A stretch of DNA of 64,000 nucleotides, taken from positions 4,030,001 through 4,094,000 of the forward strand of contig OZ251224.1 of the NCBI GenBank assembly GCA_965240325.2, in the 5' to 3' direction. Under the pieces are notes generated by a model. That model was not told the origin of the DNA, did not search any database, and worked only from the letters and a program-made list of their open reading frames with translations. Positions 33,837-45,403 of the stretch are shown piece by piece. Origin of the DNA: Rebecca billardiae RCC1528. Its lineage: Eukaryota; Haptophyta. Both the position numbers and the translations under genes were made by a program. How positions within the stretch are numbered: the first letter of the stretch is position 1; every line of letters begins with the position of its first letter.

Positions 33837-34624
33837 CAGCGCGCGCACCGCCTGCCTCCATGCCGTCGCGCGCACGGCGGCGCGGCGCGCGCGCGGCTGT
33901 TGCCAGCCGGCGCGGCGCGCACCACCCTCGACCCGCGGCTGCTTTTTATTTCGGTCCTCAACCTCGCGGCGCCGCGCACGCCGAGGCGTCCACTGCTTAG
34001 CTAGCCACTCCGCGGCGCGTCTTCCTCCACCTAGTTTCCGCCGCGTATTCGCCGAGCGCGGCCGACGCGCTCGCGCATCATCATTAGAGTTGTGCCCGCA
34101 TCCGCGACACTCAGGGCCGCCGGCGATGCAGCAACGAACAGCCTTCAACGAACGCCCCGCCGGTTTACGTCGCGTGCGCCGCGGTCGCCCGCACTGGCCG
34201 CGATGAGCGCACTACTAGTCGGCGCAGATTCCGATCTCGGCTCCGTGACGCGCTCGAGCATCCGCATCGCGCGCCAGCATCATCTACGCAGTACGCTAAT
34301 CATCATCATGCCGTCGTACGTACTCAGTAGTCACTCCGCTCTGTAGACTGTAGTAGAGTGTCGTAGTAGATCATATCGGCGTCAGCAGCAGAGTTCATCA
34401 GATGATCGAATCCTACTGGCGGCTTCGTAGACGTCGTAGTCGATGACCGGCTAATCGCCATTTAAATTTTTTAAATATATATATATTCGGTCTCGCGTGA
34501 GCGGCGTGATCGAGAAGCGCGCTCACAGTGCGCTAACCGGCACCGAAAGTTGAATTGGCAGAATCGGCCGATTCCGCGATCAGGGACGTTTTCGCGGAGG
34601 CCGGCCGCCATCGCTGGCGCAGCC
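33837..34624. other. Intergenic, no gene recognised
   Basis: The region 3' of the lipase gene turns AT-richer towards 34470-34490 with a short AT run. No gene seen. Confidence 0.5.
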
Positions 34625-35370
34625 ATCCGCGCGCGAACACGCGCGCGCAGCGACGCCAGCCGCATGGCGTGCGCCAAGACGGGGGGCGGCTGAGTTCTGC
34701 ATCGTCTACGCTCGTTCGGGCTCGCGGGTTATGCCTCCCATCGCGGCCGCCTCCGTCCGCCTTTGACCAGAGTGCGCGTGCAGGTGCGCCAGCAGTCTGC
34801 GACATCGGCTCCCGCGCGCCGCGCCACACCGCGGCTGACAGGGGGGTCTAGGAGGGAATCGCAGAAAGTTACGTGGCTGAAATTGTTCGGTGTACACGCA
34901 TCATCAAACCTAGCACAGCTGCGTTTCGCCGTTGACGAGCTGCACCCCCCCTCAATTCGCGGGCTCTCCGCGCTCGCTTCGCGAGCAGGAACATCTGAGA
35001 TCCGCACGCGAACATGCGCGCGCAGAGACGCCAGCCGCATGGCGTGCGCCAAGACGGGGGGCGGCTGAGTTCTGCATCACCTACGCTCGTTCGGGCTCGC
35101 GGGTCATGCCTCCCATCGCGGCCGCCTCCGTCCGCCTCTGACCGGAGTGCGCGTGCCGGGTGCTCGGCAGCCTGCGCGCGCACCTTGCGCGCGCCGCGCC
35201 ACACGGCGGCTGACAGCGGGGTCTAGGAGGGCATCGCAGAAAGTTACACGGCTGAAAGTGTTCGCTGTACGCGTATGACCAAGTGCATCACAGCTGCGTT
35301 CCACCGTTCACGAGCTGCACCCCCTTCCATTCGCAGGCGCGCCGCGGCCGCGCTCGCGCAGGCGCATGGG
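34625..35370. repeat. Diverged tandem duplication, period about 375 bp
   Basis: Two head-to-tail units. The marker GCGCCAAGAC is at 34671 and 35046, and similarity runs from about 34625 to about 35370 with many substitutions and small indels. No coding function seen. Confidence 0.75.
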
Positions 35371-37774
35371 ATCCACGTGTTGGCTCGATCATCGGGATCA
35401 AGCGGGCTGCGCAGGCAGTGGGCTGGCGTACGAGCTCACTACACGCGCAGTGTCAGAATACGCTGCATCAGATGTGCCCCGTCGGCTGTGCTGCTGAGCA
35501 TACGGCACACGACGGGCACTCGAGCAGTGTGGCTGGCGATGAGCCCGAGCATCCCAGCTGGCGTGCGAGTGGCTTACTGGGCGCAGCTGATGCACGAGCA
35601 CCCTGCGTTGCACACCGAAGGTGCCAGAAGCACGCGTTCTTGCCATCCAGTCGTATCGTCCGGCCCCCATGCGCTCAAGGCGGGGGAGGAGATCTGCACG
35701 CGCACGCGCGCGCTGGAGATTCCCGAGGCCGCGCATCTGGGCGCTCGGGTTGCCTCCACAGGGGCACCTGAGCTTGACTCGAGGGCTGAGTGGAGCAGGC
35801 GACGAAACACGCACGACGAGTGGCCGGCGTGATTGTCTGGGGTCTCCTCGTGGCGCGCTTGCACGTTTTCGGCGCATCACCACTGTGCTGACTTCGCGGC
35901 GGCGCCCCGACCGCGCCCCGAGTGACCGTGTCATCGGCTGACCCGCTGACTGCACCGTACGTCCGTACCAGGCGCAGCTGAGACTCGCGCAGAGTAGCGC
36001 GGCGCCTATGGCTATAGCCCGGTCGTAGCTTGCGCGTATAGGAGTAGCAGTTGTCGTCATGCGACGCCTGCTCGCCTGCTGCGCTAATAAAATTTGATGA
36101 CTGGCCGCCCGCGGACCAAACCTACTGTGCGCACGCAGCAGGATTCCACTTCCAGCGACGCGGGCAGCGTGCCCGCGCGTCGACCCGACGGCCAGCAGTC
36201 AGCTCGAGTCGCGTCGGCGGACGGCTGGCTGGCGGATGAGTCGGCAGGCTTGGGGAGCCCGCGGGCGCGGCACGCCACGCTGATTGCATGCTGCTGTAGT
36301 TGCGCATCGCCTCTTCGTAGACGCGCTGCCTCACTCTCAGCTGAGCTCGGGCCGCCGGGTGCGACGACGGCTGGCGGGAGCCGCTGACAGTGACGTCATG
36401 ACGACCGACCGCGAACTCCGACCTGGCTGACGGCAGCGCGAGCAGCACAGCACGGCGCGGCGCGATGCGATCTGCGGCGCGGCGTGGCGGTGGGCCCGCG
36501 TGACACGCTGCCAGCGCCACTGGCGTGCGAGACCCCGCCCCGTCTCCGCAGCGCCGCGCTCACATGTGACCACGACCTGCACAACACGGGCCGTGGTCAG
36601 AAAGCCGTCGCGCGCGCGTTCATTTACGCGGCACCTTGGTGCTGAGCGCCAGCCGAGAGGTAGTGGCGACGACGACATCCACTCCAGGTCGATGTGCACC
36701 TGCGTCTGTGCCCGGGTGCCGCTGGGATGCGATTGAGGATGAGATTGCGGCAGCATGCCCTGATATGAGCAGCGGTCAGTTTGGAGAGCGTGAGTCGTGC
36801 CAGCACGCGAGAGCAGACGTGCACGTTTCGAGCAGCCGAGCTGGACCATGAAAGTCAGCAATCCAGCGCGCATGCCGCGCACCCGAAAGAGCCGACCATC
36901 TCCGCATGCTCAGAGCAGCCGGCGGCGCGCTCGCAGAGTCGCTTCGGAGTCGCTTTGCGGCCGTCTCGGCGCGTGTCATGTGGAGCTGCTCTCGAGGCGA
37001 AGGAGGAGGAAGGCGTTGATCAGCGCCGCTGAAGACTAGGACTAGGCTCTCTCGCGAGGTCCGCCGCGCGGTCTACGCCGCCGATCACGGCCTCTTGAGG
37101 ACGGTCGGCCAGCGCGCGCGTCGGCAGCCATCGTGACGCCTCTCATTCAACTTTCGGCCCGTGTTAGCGCACTGTGCTTGCACTTTGAGCCGAACATTGC
37201 TGATGATGCTAAGTCGTTGTATATATATATATATAGTGCGGAATGTGCGCGCACGGCGGCGCCCGCCGCGGCTTGGCAACACGTTCGGGCCACGCCGGGG
37301 CCTGGCGACTCGAGTGGCTCCGGACGGGGCATTGCCATTGGCAGACGGCACTCGGGCCGTGGCCATGCCCGCCGCTCGGGCGGCCTGCGCCGGTTTAGTG
37401 ATGGTGTCCGTAGTAAAACTGCCTCTGGTGCCGAATCTGGAGGCCGAGCGCCGTGCCTCAGCACTGCTGCCACCTGCCAGTAGCACCGCTGCCACCCTTC
37501 ATCCCTTGCCTCGGCTGGAACTGCTGGAACAGGCCGTTGGGCCGAGGGGCGCGGGGCGTGCAGCCGGACGGAGCCCGCTGCTCGACTCCGGCCTGGAGGA
37601 GTCGAGGCGCGCGCCGCCGGGCGAGCTTGCCGCGCACGCCACAGGGAGCCGTGGCTGCCCACGCCTCTGTACAGCGCAGCGGCCGTGCGGCTGCGGGGTG
37701 CGGGAAATAAAATAAGTTGGCTACCTTGCGGGAAGCAGCCGGGGGACGCGGCGCCTCGGCCGCGCCGCTCACGC
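35371..37774. other. No recognisable gene within copy A
   Basis: 2.4 kb of GC-rich DNA with several open frames up to 220 codons (for example minus 35398-36060, true ATG) but no domain, motif or family resemblance. The same DNA recurs at 38776-41179. A short AT dinucleotide tract is near 37220. Confidence 0.4.
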
Positions 37775-37862
37775 TCAGTCGTCGGCTGAGCCCTCCTCCT
37801 CGTCCTCGTCGTTGTCGTCGCCGTCCCCGTCCCCGCCGGCGCCGTCCGCGTCGTCGTCACCG

Positions 37863-37894
<32 letters not shown>

Positions 37895-38189
37895 CGAGTC
37901 GACGATGGCCGGCTTGGCCGCCGCGGCGCGCGCGGCCTCCACCGCCTGCGCCCGGGAGCGGCCAGCGCGGCGCCGCAGGTGTGTGTGTCGCGCGCGTGAG
38001 CAATCGGCGCGCGTCGTGTGCGCGCGCGCGCGCCGCGCGCCGTCGCCGTGGCGCGCACCTTGTCGTACTGCGCCTTGGCCTCCTTCGCCTGCGCCTCGTA
38101 CTTGGCCTTCTTCGCCTCGTCCAGCCCCTTCCACTTGTCCCTGAGGTGCTGCTTGAGCTCGGCCGCGCCCACCTCCGGGTTCTTCTCCT
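37775..38189 (-). pseudogene. DEK-like gene, 3' part duplicated and cut by the gap
   Basis: Exon 2 (37945-37775) and the 3' end of exon 1 (38189-38059) of the DEK-like gene, identical to 41180-41594. Coding breaks at the N run within the HMG-box region. Probably an assembly duplicate, not a biological pseudogene. Confidence 0.8.
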
Positions 38190-38289
38190 NNNNNNNNNNN
38201 NNNNNNNNNNNNNNNNNNNNNNNNNNNNNNNNNNNNNNNNNNNNNNNNNNNNNNNNNNNNNNNNNNNNNNNNNNNNNNNNNNNNNNNNN
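38190..38289. other. Assembly gap, 100 N
   Basis: Exactly 100 N, a conventional scaffold-gap length of unknown real size. Confidence 0.99.
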
Positions 38290-41267
38290 GTTCGGTGTAC
38301 ACGCATCATCAAACCTAGCACAGCTGCGTTTCGCCGTTGACGAGCTGCACCCCCCCTCAATTCGCGGGCTCTCCGCGCTCGCTTCGCGAGCAGGAACATC
38401 TGAGATCCGCACGCGAACATGCGCGCGCAGAGACGCCAGCCGCATGGCGTGCGCCAAGACGGGGGGCGGCTGAGTTCTGCATCACCTACGCTCGTTCGGG
38501 CTCGCGGGTCATGCCTCCCATCGCGGCCGCCTCCGTCCGCCTCTGACCGGAGTGCGCGTGCCGGGTGCTCGGCAGCCTGCGCGCGCACCTTGCGCGCGCC
38601 GCGCCACACGGCGGCTGACAGCGGGGTCTAGGAGGGCATCGCAGAAAGTTACACGGCTGAAAGTGTTCGCTGTACGCGTATGACCAAGTGCATCACAGCT
38701 GCGTTCCACCGTTCACGAGCTGCACCCCCTTCCATTCGCAGGCGCGCCGCGGCCGCGCTCGCGCAGGCGCATGGGATCCACGTGTTGGCTCGATCATCGG
38801 GATCAAGCGGGCTGCGCAGGCAGTGGGCTGGCGTACGAGCTCACTACACGCGCAGTGTCAGAATACGCTGCATCAGATGTGCCCCGTCGGCTGTGCTGCT
38901 GAGCATACGGCACACGACGGGCACTCGAGCAGTGTGGCTGGCGATGAGCCCGAGCATCCCAGCTGGCGTGCGAGTGGCTTACTGGGCGCAGCTGATGCAC
39001 GAGCACCCTGCGTTGCACACCGAAGGTGCCAGAAGCACGCGTTCTTGCCATCCAGTCGTATCGTCCGGCCCCCATGCGCTCAAGGCGGGGGAGGAGATCT
39101 GCACGCGCACGCGCGCGCTGGAGATTCCCGAGGCCGCGCATCTGGGCGCTCGGGTTGCCTCCACAGGGGCACCTGAGCTTGACTCGAGGGCTGAGTGGAG
39201 CAGGCGACGAAACACGCACGACGAGTGGCCGGCGTGATTGTCTGGGGTCTCCTCGTGGCGCGCTTGCACGTTTTCGGCGCATCACCACTGTGCTGACTTC
39301 GCGGCGGCGCCCCGACCGCGCCCCGAGTGACCGTGTCATCGGCTGACCCGCTGACTGCACCGTACGTCCGTACCAGGCGCAGCTGAGACTCGCGCAGAGT
39401 AGCGCGGCGCCTATGGCTATAGCCCGGTCGTAGCTTGCGCGTATAGGAGTAGCAGTTGTCGTCATGCGACGCCTGCTCGCCTGCTGCGCTAATAAAATTT
39501 GATGACTGGCCGCCCGCGGACCAAACCTACTGTGCGCACGCAGCAGGATTCCACTTCCAGCGACGCGGGCAGCGTGCCCGCGCGTCGACCCGACGGCCAG
39601 CAGTCAGCTCGAGTCGCGTCGGCGGACGGCTGGCTGGCGGATGAGTCGGCAGGCTTGGGGAGCCCGCGGGCGCGGCACGCCACGCTGATTGCATGCTGCT
39701 GTAGTTGCGCATCGCCTCTTCGTAGACGCGCTGCCTCACTCTCAGCTGAGCTCGGGCCGCCGGGTGCGACGACGGCTGGCGGGAGCCGCTGACAGTGACG
39801 TCATGACGACCGACCGCGAACTCCGACCTGGCTGACGGCAGCGCGAGCAGCACAGCACGGCGCGGCGCGATGCGATCTGCGGCGCGGCGTGGCGGTGGGC
39901 CCGCGTGACACGCTGCCAGCGCCACTGGCGTGCGAGACCCCGCCCCGTCTCCGCAGCGCCGCGCTCACATGTGACCACGACCTGCACAACACGGGCCGTG
40001 GTCAGAAAGCCGTCGCGCGCGCGTTCATTTACGCGGCACCTTGGTGCTGAGCGCCAGCCGAGAGGTAGTGGCGACGACGACATCCACTCCAGGTCGATGT
40101 GCACCTGCGTCTGTGCCCGGGTGCCGCTGGGATGCGATTGAGGATGAGATTGCGGCAGCATGCCCTGATATGAGCAGCGGTCAGTTTGGAGAGCGTGAGT
40201 CGTGCCAGCACGCGAGAGCAGACGTGCACGTTTCGAGCAGCCGAGCTGGACCATGAAAGTCAGCAATCCAGCGCGCATGCCGCGCACCCGAAAGAGCCGA
40301 CCATCTCCGCATGCTCAGAGCAGCCGGCGGCGCGCTCGCAGAGTCGCTTCGGAGTCGCTTTGCGGCCGTCTCGGCGCGTGTCATGTGGAGCTGCTCTCGA
40401 GGCGAAGGAGGAGGAAGGCGTTGATCAGCGCCGCTGAAGACTAGGACTAGGCTCTCTCGCGAGGTCCGCCGCGCGGTCTACGCCGCCGATCACGGCCTCT
40501 TGAGGACGGTCGGCCAGCGCGCGCGTCGGCAGCCATCGTGACGCCTCTCATTCAACTTTCGGCCCGTGTTAGCGCACTGTGCTTGCACTTTGAGCCGAAC
40601 ATTGCTGATGATGCTAAGTCGTTGTATATATATATATATAGTGCGGAATGTGCGCGCACGGCGGCGCCCGCCGCGGCTTGGCAACACGTTCGGGCCACGC
40701 CGGGGCCTGGCGACTCGAGTGGCTCCGGACGGGGCATTGCCATTGGCAGACGGCACTCGGGCCGTGGCCATGCCCGCCGCTCGGGCGGCCTGCGCCGGTT
40801 TAGTGATGGTGTCCGTAGTAAAACTGCCTCTGGTGCCGAATCTGGAGGCCGAGCGCCGTGCCTCAGCACTGCTGCCACCTGCCAGTAGCACCGCTGCCAC
40901 CCTTCATCCCTTGCCTCGGCTGGAACTGCTGGAACAGGCCGTTGGGCCGAGGGGCGCGGGGCGTGCAGCCGGACGGAGCCCGCTGCTCGACTCCGGCCTG
41001 GAGGAGTCGAGGCGCGCGCCGCCGGGCGAGCTTGCCGCGCACGCCACAGGGAGCCGTGGCTGCCCACGCCTCTGTACAGCGCAGCGGCCGTGCGGCTGCG
41101 GGGTGCGGGAAATAAAATAAGTTGGCTACCTTGCGGGAAGCAGCCGGGGGACGCGGCGCCTCGGCCGCGCCGCTCACGCTCAGTCGTCGGCTGAGCCCTC
41201 CTCCTCGTCCTCGTCGTTGTCGTCGCCGTCCCCGTCCCCGCCGGCGCCGTCCGCGTCGTCGTCACCG

Positions 41268-41299
<32 letters not shown>

Positions 41300-41594
41300 C
41301 GAGTCGACGATGGCCGGCTTGGCCGCCGCGGCGCGCGCGGCCTCCACCGCCTGCGCCCGGGAGCGGCCAGCGCGGCGCCGCAGGTGTGTGTGTCGCGCGC
41401 GTGAGCAATCGGCGCGCGTCGTGTGCGCGCGCGCGCGCCGCGCGCCGTCGCCGTGGCGCGCACCTTGTCGTACTGCGCCTTGGCCTCCTTCGCCTGCGCC
41501 TCGTACTTGGCCTTCTTCGCCTCGTCCAGCCCCTTCCACTTGTCCCTGAGGTGCTGCTTGAGCTCGGCCGCGCCCACCTCCGGGTTCTTCTCCT
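38290..41594. repeat. 3305-bp block, copy B, starting at the N gap
   Basis: Starts directly after the N run with the same bases as 34885 and continues past 41594 without interruption into the intact DEK-like gene. See copy A. Confidence 0.9.
38776..41179. other. No recognisable gene within copy B
   Basis: Same content as 35371-37774; nothing recognised. Confidence 0.4.
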
Positions 41595-42342
41595 GCAGCG
41601 CGGGCAGCCGCGCGTCGAGGTACAGCTCGAGCGGGGGCTTGGGCTTGGGCACGGAGGCGGCGGGGTCCTTCTTGGCGGGGGAGGCGGGCTTCGCGCCCTT
41701 GCCCGCCTTGCTCCCGCCCGCCGCCGTCTTCGCGCGCTTCGCGCCCTTCTCGCCGGCGGCCGCCGCCTTGGGCGAGGCGGCGCGCTTCGACGCGCTCGGC
41801 TTGGTCTTGGCGGCCTTGCCCTTCGTCTTCTTCTTCTTGGCGGGCGTGGCGGAGCGCTTGCGCGGCGCGGAGGGCGCGCGGCCCGTGTCGGCGGGCCTGT
41901 CCAGGAACGTGAGGAGCCGCTCGATCAGCTCGTCCTTCGTGCCCGCGCGCTCGAGCGTGCAGAGCGTGCACAGCTCCTTGATCTCAGGCAGCCCGCGCTT
42001 CTTCAGGAACGCGCTGCGCTTGGCGAGCTCGGCCTCGCGCTCGTCCTCGCCGAGGGCGAAGCCGGAGAAGTCGCGCAGGTGCGCCTTCACCTTGGCCGCC
42101 GCGCCGCGCCGGGCGAACGCCGCGTGGTACAGCGCCTGCAGCAGCGGCTCCTTCGAGCTGTGCTTGGTCACGCCCGCGTTCACCGCCTCGATGTCGCCGA
42201 GCCGCGTGCCCTTGCCCGGGACGACGCGGAACTCCTCCTTCTCGGCGACCTGGATCGTGAACTGCTCCACCGTCTTGCGCTGCCGCGCGCCCCGCACGAC
42301 GCCCGCCGGCTCCGCGGCCGCCGGCGCGCCGTCCTCGGCCAT
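41180..42342 (-). CDS. DEK-like chromatin protein with SAP-type DEK core and HMG box
   Basis: Exons (minus) 42342-41464 and 41350-41180, about 349 residues. The intron 41351-41463 is GT-AG (GTGCGCGCC ... CGGGCGCAG) and joins AQYDK to AVEAARAAAAK. The N-terminal half carries the DEK pattern: GKGTRLGDIEAVNAGV, LLQALYHAAFARRG, a KVKAHLRDFSGF block, then a SAP-like helix-turn-helix (GTKDELIERLLTFLDRP). A Lys/Ala-rich basic linker follows, then an HMG-box-like segment (PPLELYLDARLPALQ ... KWKGLDEAKKAKYEAQAKEA). The C-terminus is an acidic tail of Asp/Glu. DEK proteins bind and supercoil DNA and act as histone chaperones. ATG at 42342 is chosen because the frame upstream lacks similarity. Confidence 0.85.
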
Positions 42343-42655
42343 GTCGGGACGCGGCGCGCTGCAGCGAAAGCCACTGGCACGGTGGCTGCCCAGCACACGC
42401 GGGCTGCCACTGGACCCATTCTATGATTTAACGACACAGGTAGGACGGCGCAGGTCTCCTGATTCGTCGTCGGCAGTGCCCGATCGTCGACACGAAGTCG
42501 GCGCTGGTGGCAGAGCATAGCCTGAACCGCGATCGAATGGCTTGAGCGCGGCCTTGAGCTGCTGGAGCGCGATCCACCTGCGCTGCGCGGCTCGCATGGA
42601 CCTGCTGTGCCCCGAGCGAGGGCGAGGGTGCAGGTCCGGATGTCAGACGGCCGTC
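42343..42655. other. Intergenic upstream of DEK-like gene
   Basis: 313 bp that should hold the DEK promoter and the 3' UTR of the next gene. It contains a dispersed repeat (42418-42497). Confidence 0.5.
42418..42497 (-). repeat. About 80-bp dispersed repeat, copy 1
   Basis: On the minus strand it reads like 55828-55906 on plus, with conserved blocks CTTCGTGTCGACGATCG, ACGAATCAGGAGAC and ACCTGTGTCGTTAAAT. Both copies encode a similar short peptide (VDDRxLP-TNQET-VLPVSLN). Confidence 0.8.
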
Positions 42656-43441
42656 TCAGCCGCTGGGCCCTGGCGGGTGATCCGGCGGTGATGTAGTCGT
42701 CCCCGTGTGCCCTGCGCGGCCGCGTGCGCGCTTGCCGCTCTGCTCAGCTGGCTTGCTGGCGGCGGCTGGCGCTGCTGCGGCGTGCAGGGTACGCTTTGCC
42801 CCCGACTGCTGCGCATCCTCGTCGTCCGAGTCGTCGTCCATGGACGAGTCTCGGTCCGCGTGGGGGACAGCAGCTGGAGCAGGCGCAGGTGCTGCGGGCA
42901 GAGAGGCCGCCAGCCGCGCCGCCTTGCGCTCCTGGCGTTTCTCGACGGCGCGCCGCGACGAGGTGCGGCGGCTCGATGGAGATCGAATCCGCCTGCCTTG
43001 CGCGTCACGCCGAGGCCCGCGCTTCCCGCGCCGAGGCTTCTTCTTCCGCTTCTGAGAGTGCTGCTGCTCGCCGTTTGCAGCCTGCACTCCAGTACCCGAG
43101 CCCTGCGCGGCGAGCGCGCGCGCCGGCGGAGCCGACTTGCGCGCTCGGCGCGGGGCGGGATGCAGGGGAGCTTTAGAAGGCGCGCCACCACCTCCCTCGC
43201 GCCGCTGGCTGCCACCAGCGGGGGTTCCCTGTGGAGAAGCATCAGGCCCTTGTGCATCAGGCGGACGCACAGACACCGTCAGACGGACACTCCCATCTGG
43301 CAGGAGGGAGATGTGCACCGCGCGCGGGAGGCCGTCGGCGGCGGTGAGCCTTGCTGCGTCACGCCAAAGGCGGACGTAGAGGCGCACCCAACGATCCGAC
43401 AGCCCCTCGGGCAGCAGCGCAGTCACGTCGAGGTCGTCCAT
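42656..43441 (-). CDS. Unknown basic nuclear-type protein
   Basis: 261 residues from a true ATG at 43441, single exon, same strand as its neighbours. Residues 1-70 look folded (MDDLDVTALLPEGL, RWVRLYVRLWRDAARL, VHISLLPDGSVRLTVSV). Next comes a Pro/Ala/Gly linker, a strongly basic stretch (KRKKKPRRGKRGPRR) that looks like a nuclear localisation signal, a short acidic stretch (DDDSDDED) and a basic tail. I do not recognise the family. It could be a ribosome-biogenesis or chromatin protein by composition only. Confidence 0.5.
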   Translation of the reverse strand: MDDLDVTALLPEGLSDRWVRLYVRLWRDAARLTAADGLPRAVHISLLPDGSVRLTVSVRPPDAQGPDASPQGTPAGGSQRREGGGGAPSKAPLHPAPRRARKSAPPARALAAQGSGTGVQAANGEQQHSQKRKKKPRRGKRGPRRDAQGRRIRSPSSRRTSSRRAVEKRQERKAARLAASLPAAPAPAPAAVPHADRDSSMDDDSDDEDAQQSGAKRTLHAAAAPAAASKPAEQSGKRARGRAGHTGTTTSPPDHPPGPSG

Positions 43442-43557
43442 GCGAGCGTCGCCATGTACACGTGGACCAACCGCCAAACCTCGGCAATAATATTGGAGCG
43501 CTCGGTCCGGGCGGAACTTACCCGCCTTTCGGATTCGTCATTCTCCCGGACTCGCTA

Positions 43558-45171
43558 TCAGGGCAGCGCGTGCTCGAGCGCGAGCGCGAGCAGCGAGCCC
43601 GCGGCGAGCCCGAGGGCGAGCGCGAGCGGCAGCGCGTGCCCGACGAGCGCCTGCTCCGCGGGCGGCACGCGCGCCGGCGCCGTCATGAACGCCACCGCCG
43701 CGCAGTAGCCGTTGGTCACGCTGAGCGTGGCCATCGCCAGCAGCGCTGGCCAGTCGGTGCCGCCGCCGGCGCCGCCGGCGCCGCCCGCGCCCGCGCCCGG
43801 CACGCCGCCGCCGCCCGCGGGCGCGCGGGGCAGCGCGAAGAAGGCGGGGACGAGCACCACGCGCACGAGCGCGAGCAGCACCAGCGGCCGCGCGCGCGCG
43901 AGCGCCCACCGCGCCGCGAGCGCGCGGCCGAGCAGGTCCCCCGCATTGAAGAGGACGAAAAGGGCGGGCACAAACAACTGCGCATACGCGCGCGACGGTC
44001 GCGCGCCTGGCCACAGGCCGCGCGGAGCGACGCGCGCCGAGGCGGAGGGGAAGACGGCGAGCGTGACGGCGAAGGTGGCGAAGAGCGTGAGCAGCTCGGC
44101 GCGCACGCGCGCGAGCGCCGACCACCGACGCCGACGCCGCCGTGCCTCCGCGGCGAGCGGCATGCTGGCCGAGTCCTCGGCCGCGGCCGCGGCCGGCGCG
44201 CCGCCGCCGCCCGCGCTGTCGGCGCCGCCGCCGCCCGGCGGCGCGGCCGCGACGTCGGCGGCGCTCGGCGCGGTATCCATCGCGCCCGGCTCGGGCAGCG
44301 CGTCGAACGGCACCGCCGGCACCGCGGGCAGCCCCGCCTCGCTCTCCGCCGACGCGAGGTCCGCCAGCGGCAGCTTGGTGTGCGCATGCAGCCGGCCGCG
44401 CGCGTGCAGCGCCTCGAGCGCCGAGTGAGACGCGGCGCACACGCCCATCACGCACGCGGCGACGGCGTAGTACGCGAGGGCGGCGGCGCGCGGGTCGGCG
44501 CCGCCGCCGCCGAGCACCTGCGCGCCGAGCAGCCCCCAGTTCGCCCCCGCCACCACCAGCCCCGACAGCGCCTGCCCCGCCACGACCGCGTTGTTGTACA
44601 GCGGCGGCAGCGTCGACGAGAAGGCGAGCACACCGCCCTGCAGCGCGGCCGAGAGGAGGGAGGAGGCGCAGGACATGGCGAGGAGCGCGGCGAGGAGCGC
44701 GCGCGGCGGGAGCGCGCCCGCGGGCGTGAGCGCGCACGCGCACACGAACAGCGCCAGCTGCCCGAGCAGCGGCACGAGCACGCGCGCGCGGCGCGAGGGC
44801 CCGTCGCACACGAGCCCGAGCCCGAGGCCGACCAGGTTGAGCGCCGTGTACGAGAAGACGATGGCGGGCTCGACGGCGGCGGCGTAGGAGGTGCCGGCGA
44901 AGGCGACGTCGTAGAACCCCGTGCACGTGATGAACGCGTTGAACGGGAAGAGCATGCCCACGCCCTGCAGCAGCAGCAGCGCGTAGCCCGCGCGCGAGAC
45001 GGCCGCCGGCTGCCGCCGATTGCGGCGGCCGCGGCCGCGCGGCGGGAGCGGATCGGGGGCGTCGTCGTCGTCGTCATCGTCGTTCGTAGCGGCCTCCGTG
45101 TCCTCGTGCCGCGGGCGCGCGTCGTCCTCGCCGCTGTCCACCGAGGGCAGCCGAGCGGCGCGTAGCGCCAT
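43558..45171 (-). CDS. Equilibrative nucleoside transporter (ENT/SLC29 family)
   Basis: 537 residues, single exon. A hydrophilic N-terminus with an Asp run precedes about eleven transmembrane segments. TM1 carries [18 protein letters not shown], matching the ENT PWN-type start. Others: [17 protein letters not shown] after TM2, a cytosolic loop between TM6 and TM7 with long Ala/Gly runs, [15 protein letters not shown] in the second half, and [17 protein letters not shown], typical of the ENT TM10 region. It would move nucleosides or nucleobases across the plasma or vacuolar membrane. ATG at 45171 is chosen over upstream non-ATG codons because it leaves a 232-bp spacer to the divergent TBP gene. 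Confidence 0.88.
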   Translation of the reverse strand: MALRAARLPSVDSGEDDARPRHEDTEAATNDDDDDDDAPDPLPPRGRGRRNRRQPAAVSRAGYALLLLQGVGMLFPFNAFITCTGFYDVAFAGTSYAAAVEPAIVFSYTALNLVGLGLGLVCDGPSRRARVLVPLLGQLALFVCACALTPAGALPPRALLAALLAMSCASSLLSAALQGGVLAFSSTLPPLYNNAVVAGQALSGLVVAGANWGLLGAQVLGGGGADPRAAALAYYAVAACVMGVCAASHSALEALHARGRLHAHTKLPLADLASAESEAGLPAVPAVPFDALPEPGAMDTAPSAADVAAAPPGGGGADSAGGGGAPAAAAAEDSASMPLAAEARRRRRRWSALARVRAELLTLFATFAVTLAVFPSASARVAPRGLWPGARPSRAYAQLFVPALFVLFNAGDLLGRALAARWALARARPLVLLALVRVVLVPAFFALPRAPAGGGGVPGAGAGGAGGAGGGTDWPALLAMATLSVTNGYCAAVAFMTAPARVPPAEQALVGHALPLALALGLAAGSLLALALEHALP

Positions 45172-45403
45172 CCGCGTCGAGAGCGCCCGAGTTTGCGGGT
45201 ATTGTAGTACGATCAAGACGATGGCGCCCGTGCGCCCTGGTGGTGGGGTCACGGGTGGGAGAGCAAGCAGCCACTGTCTCTCAGAGCTTCACAGCTTTGG
45301 GTCGTGTCCTGCCGACCAGCAGCAGGGCTGCCGTCGTCGGTGGTCGCGTCGTCGCCGGGAGTGCTCGCTCGGAGGACGGCGAGGCCAGCGCGGCGGCGCC
45401 CGC
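45172..45403. promoter_or_regulatory. Shared divergent promoter, ENT / TBP
   Basis: 232 bp between divergent ATGs. No clear TATA box in what should be the promoter of TBP itself. Confidence 0.45.

Larger units (their letters stand above)
34885..38189. repeat. 3305-bp block, copy A, ending at the N gap
   Basis: Appears identical to 38290-41594 at a constant offset of 3405; all open frames inside are the same in both copies. It stops exactly where the N run begins. Best read as the end of one contig overlapping the start of the next. Confidence 0.9.

Noticed and set aside
35398-36060. 220-codon minus-strand ORF with true ATG (repeated at 38803-39465)
   Set aside because: No domain or conserved motif, Arg/Ser-rich noise-like composition, and overlapping frames on both strands of equal quality.
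36385-36400. CRE-like TGACGTCA palindrome
   Set aside because: A single 8-bp site in gene-free DNA is expected by chance.
37147-38457. 436-codon frame spanning the N gap
   Set aside because: It runs through 100 N and joins two contig ends; not a real protein.
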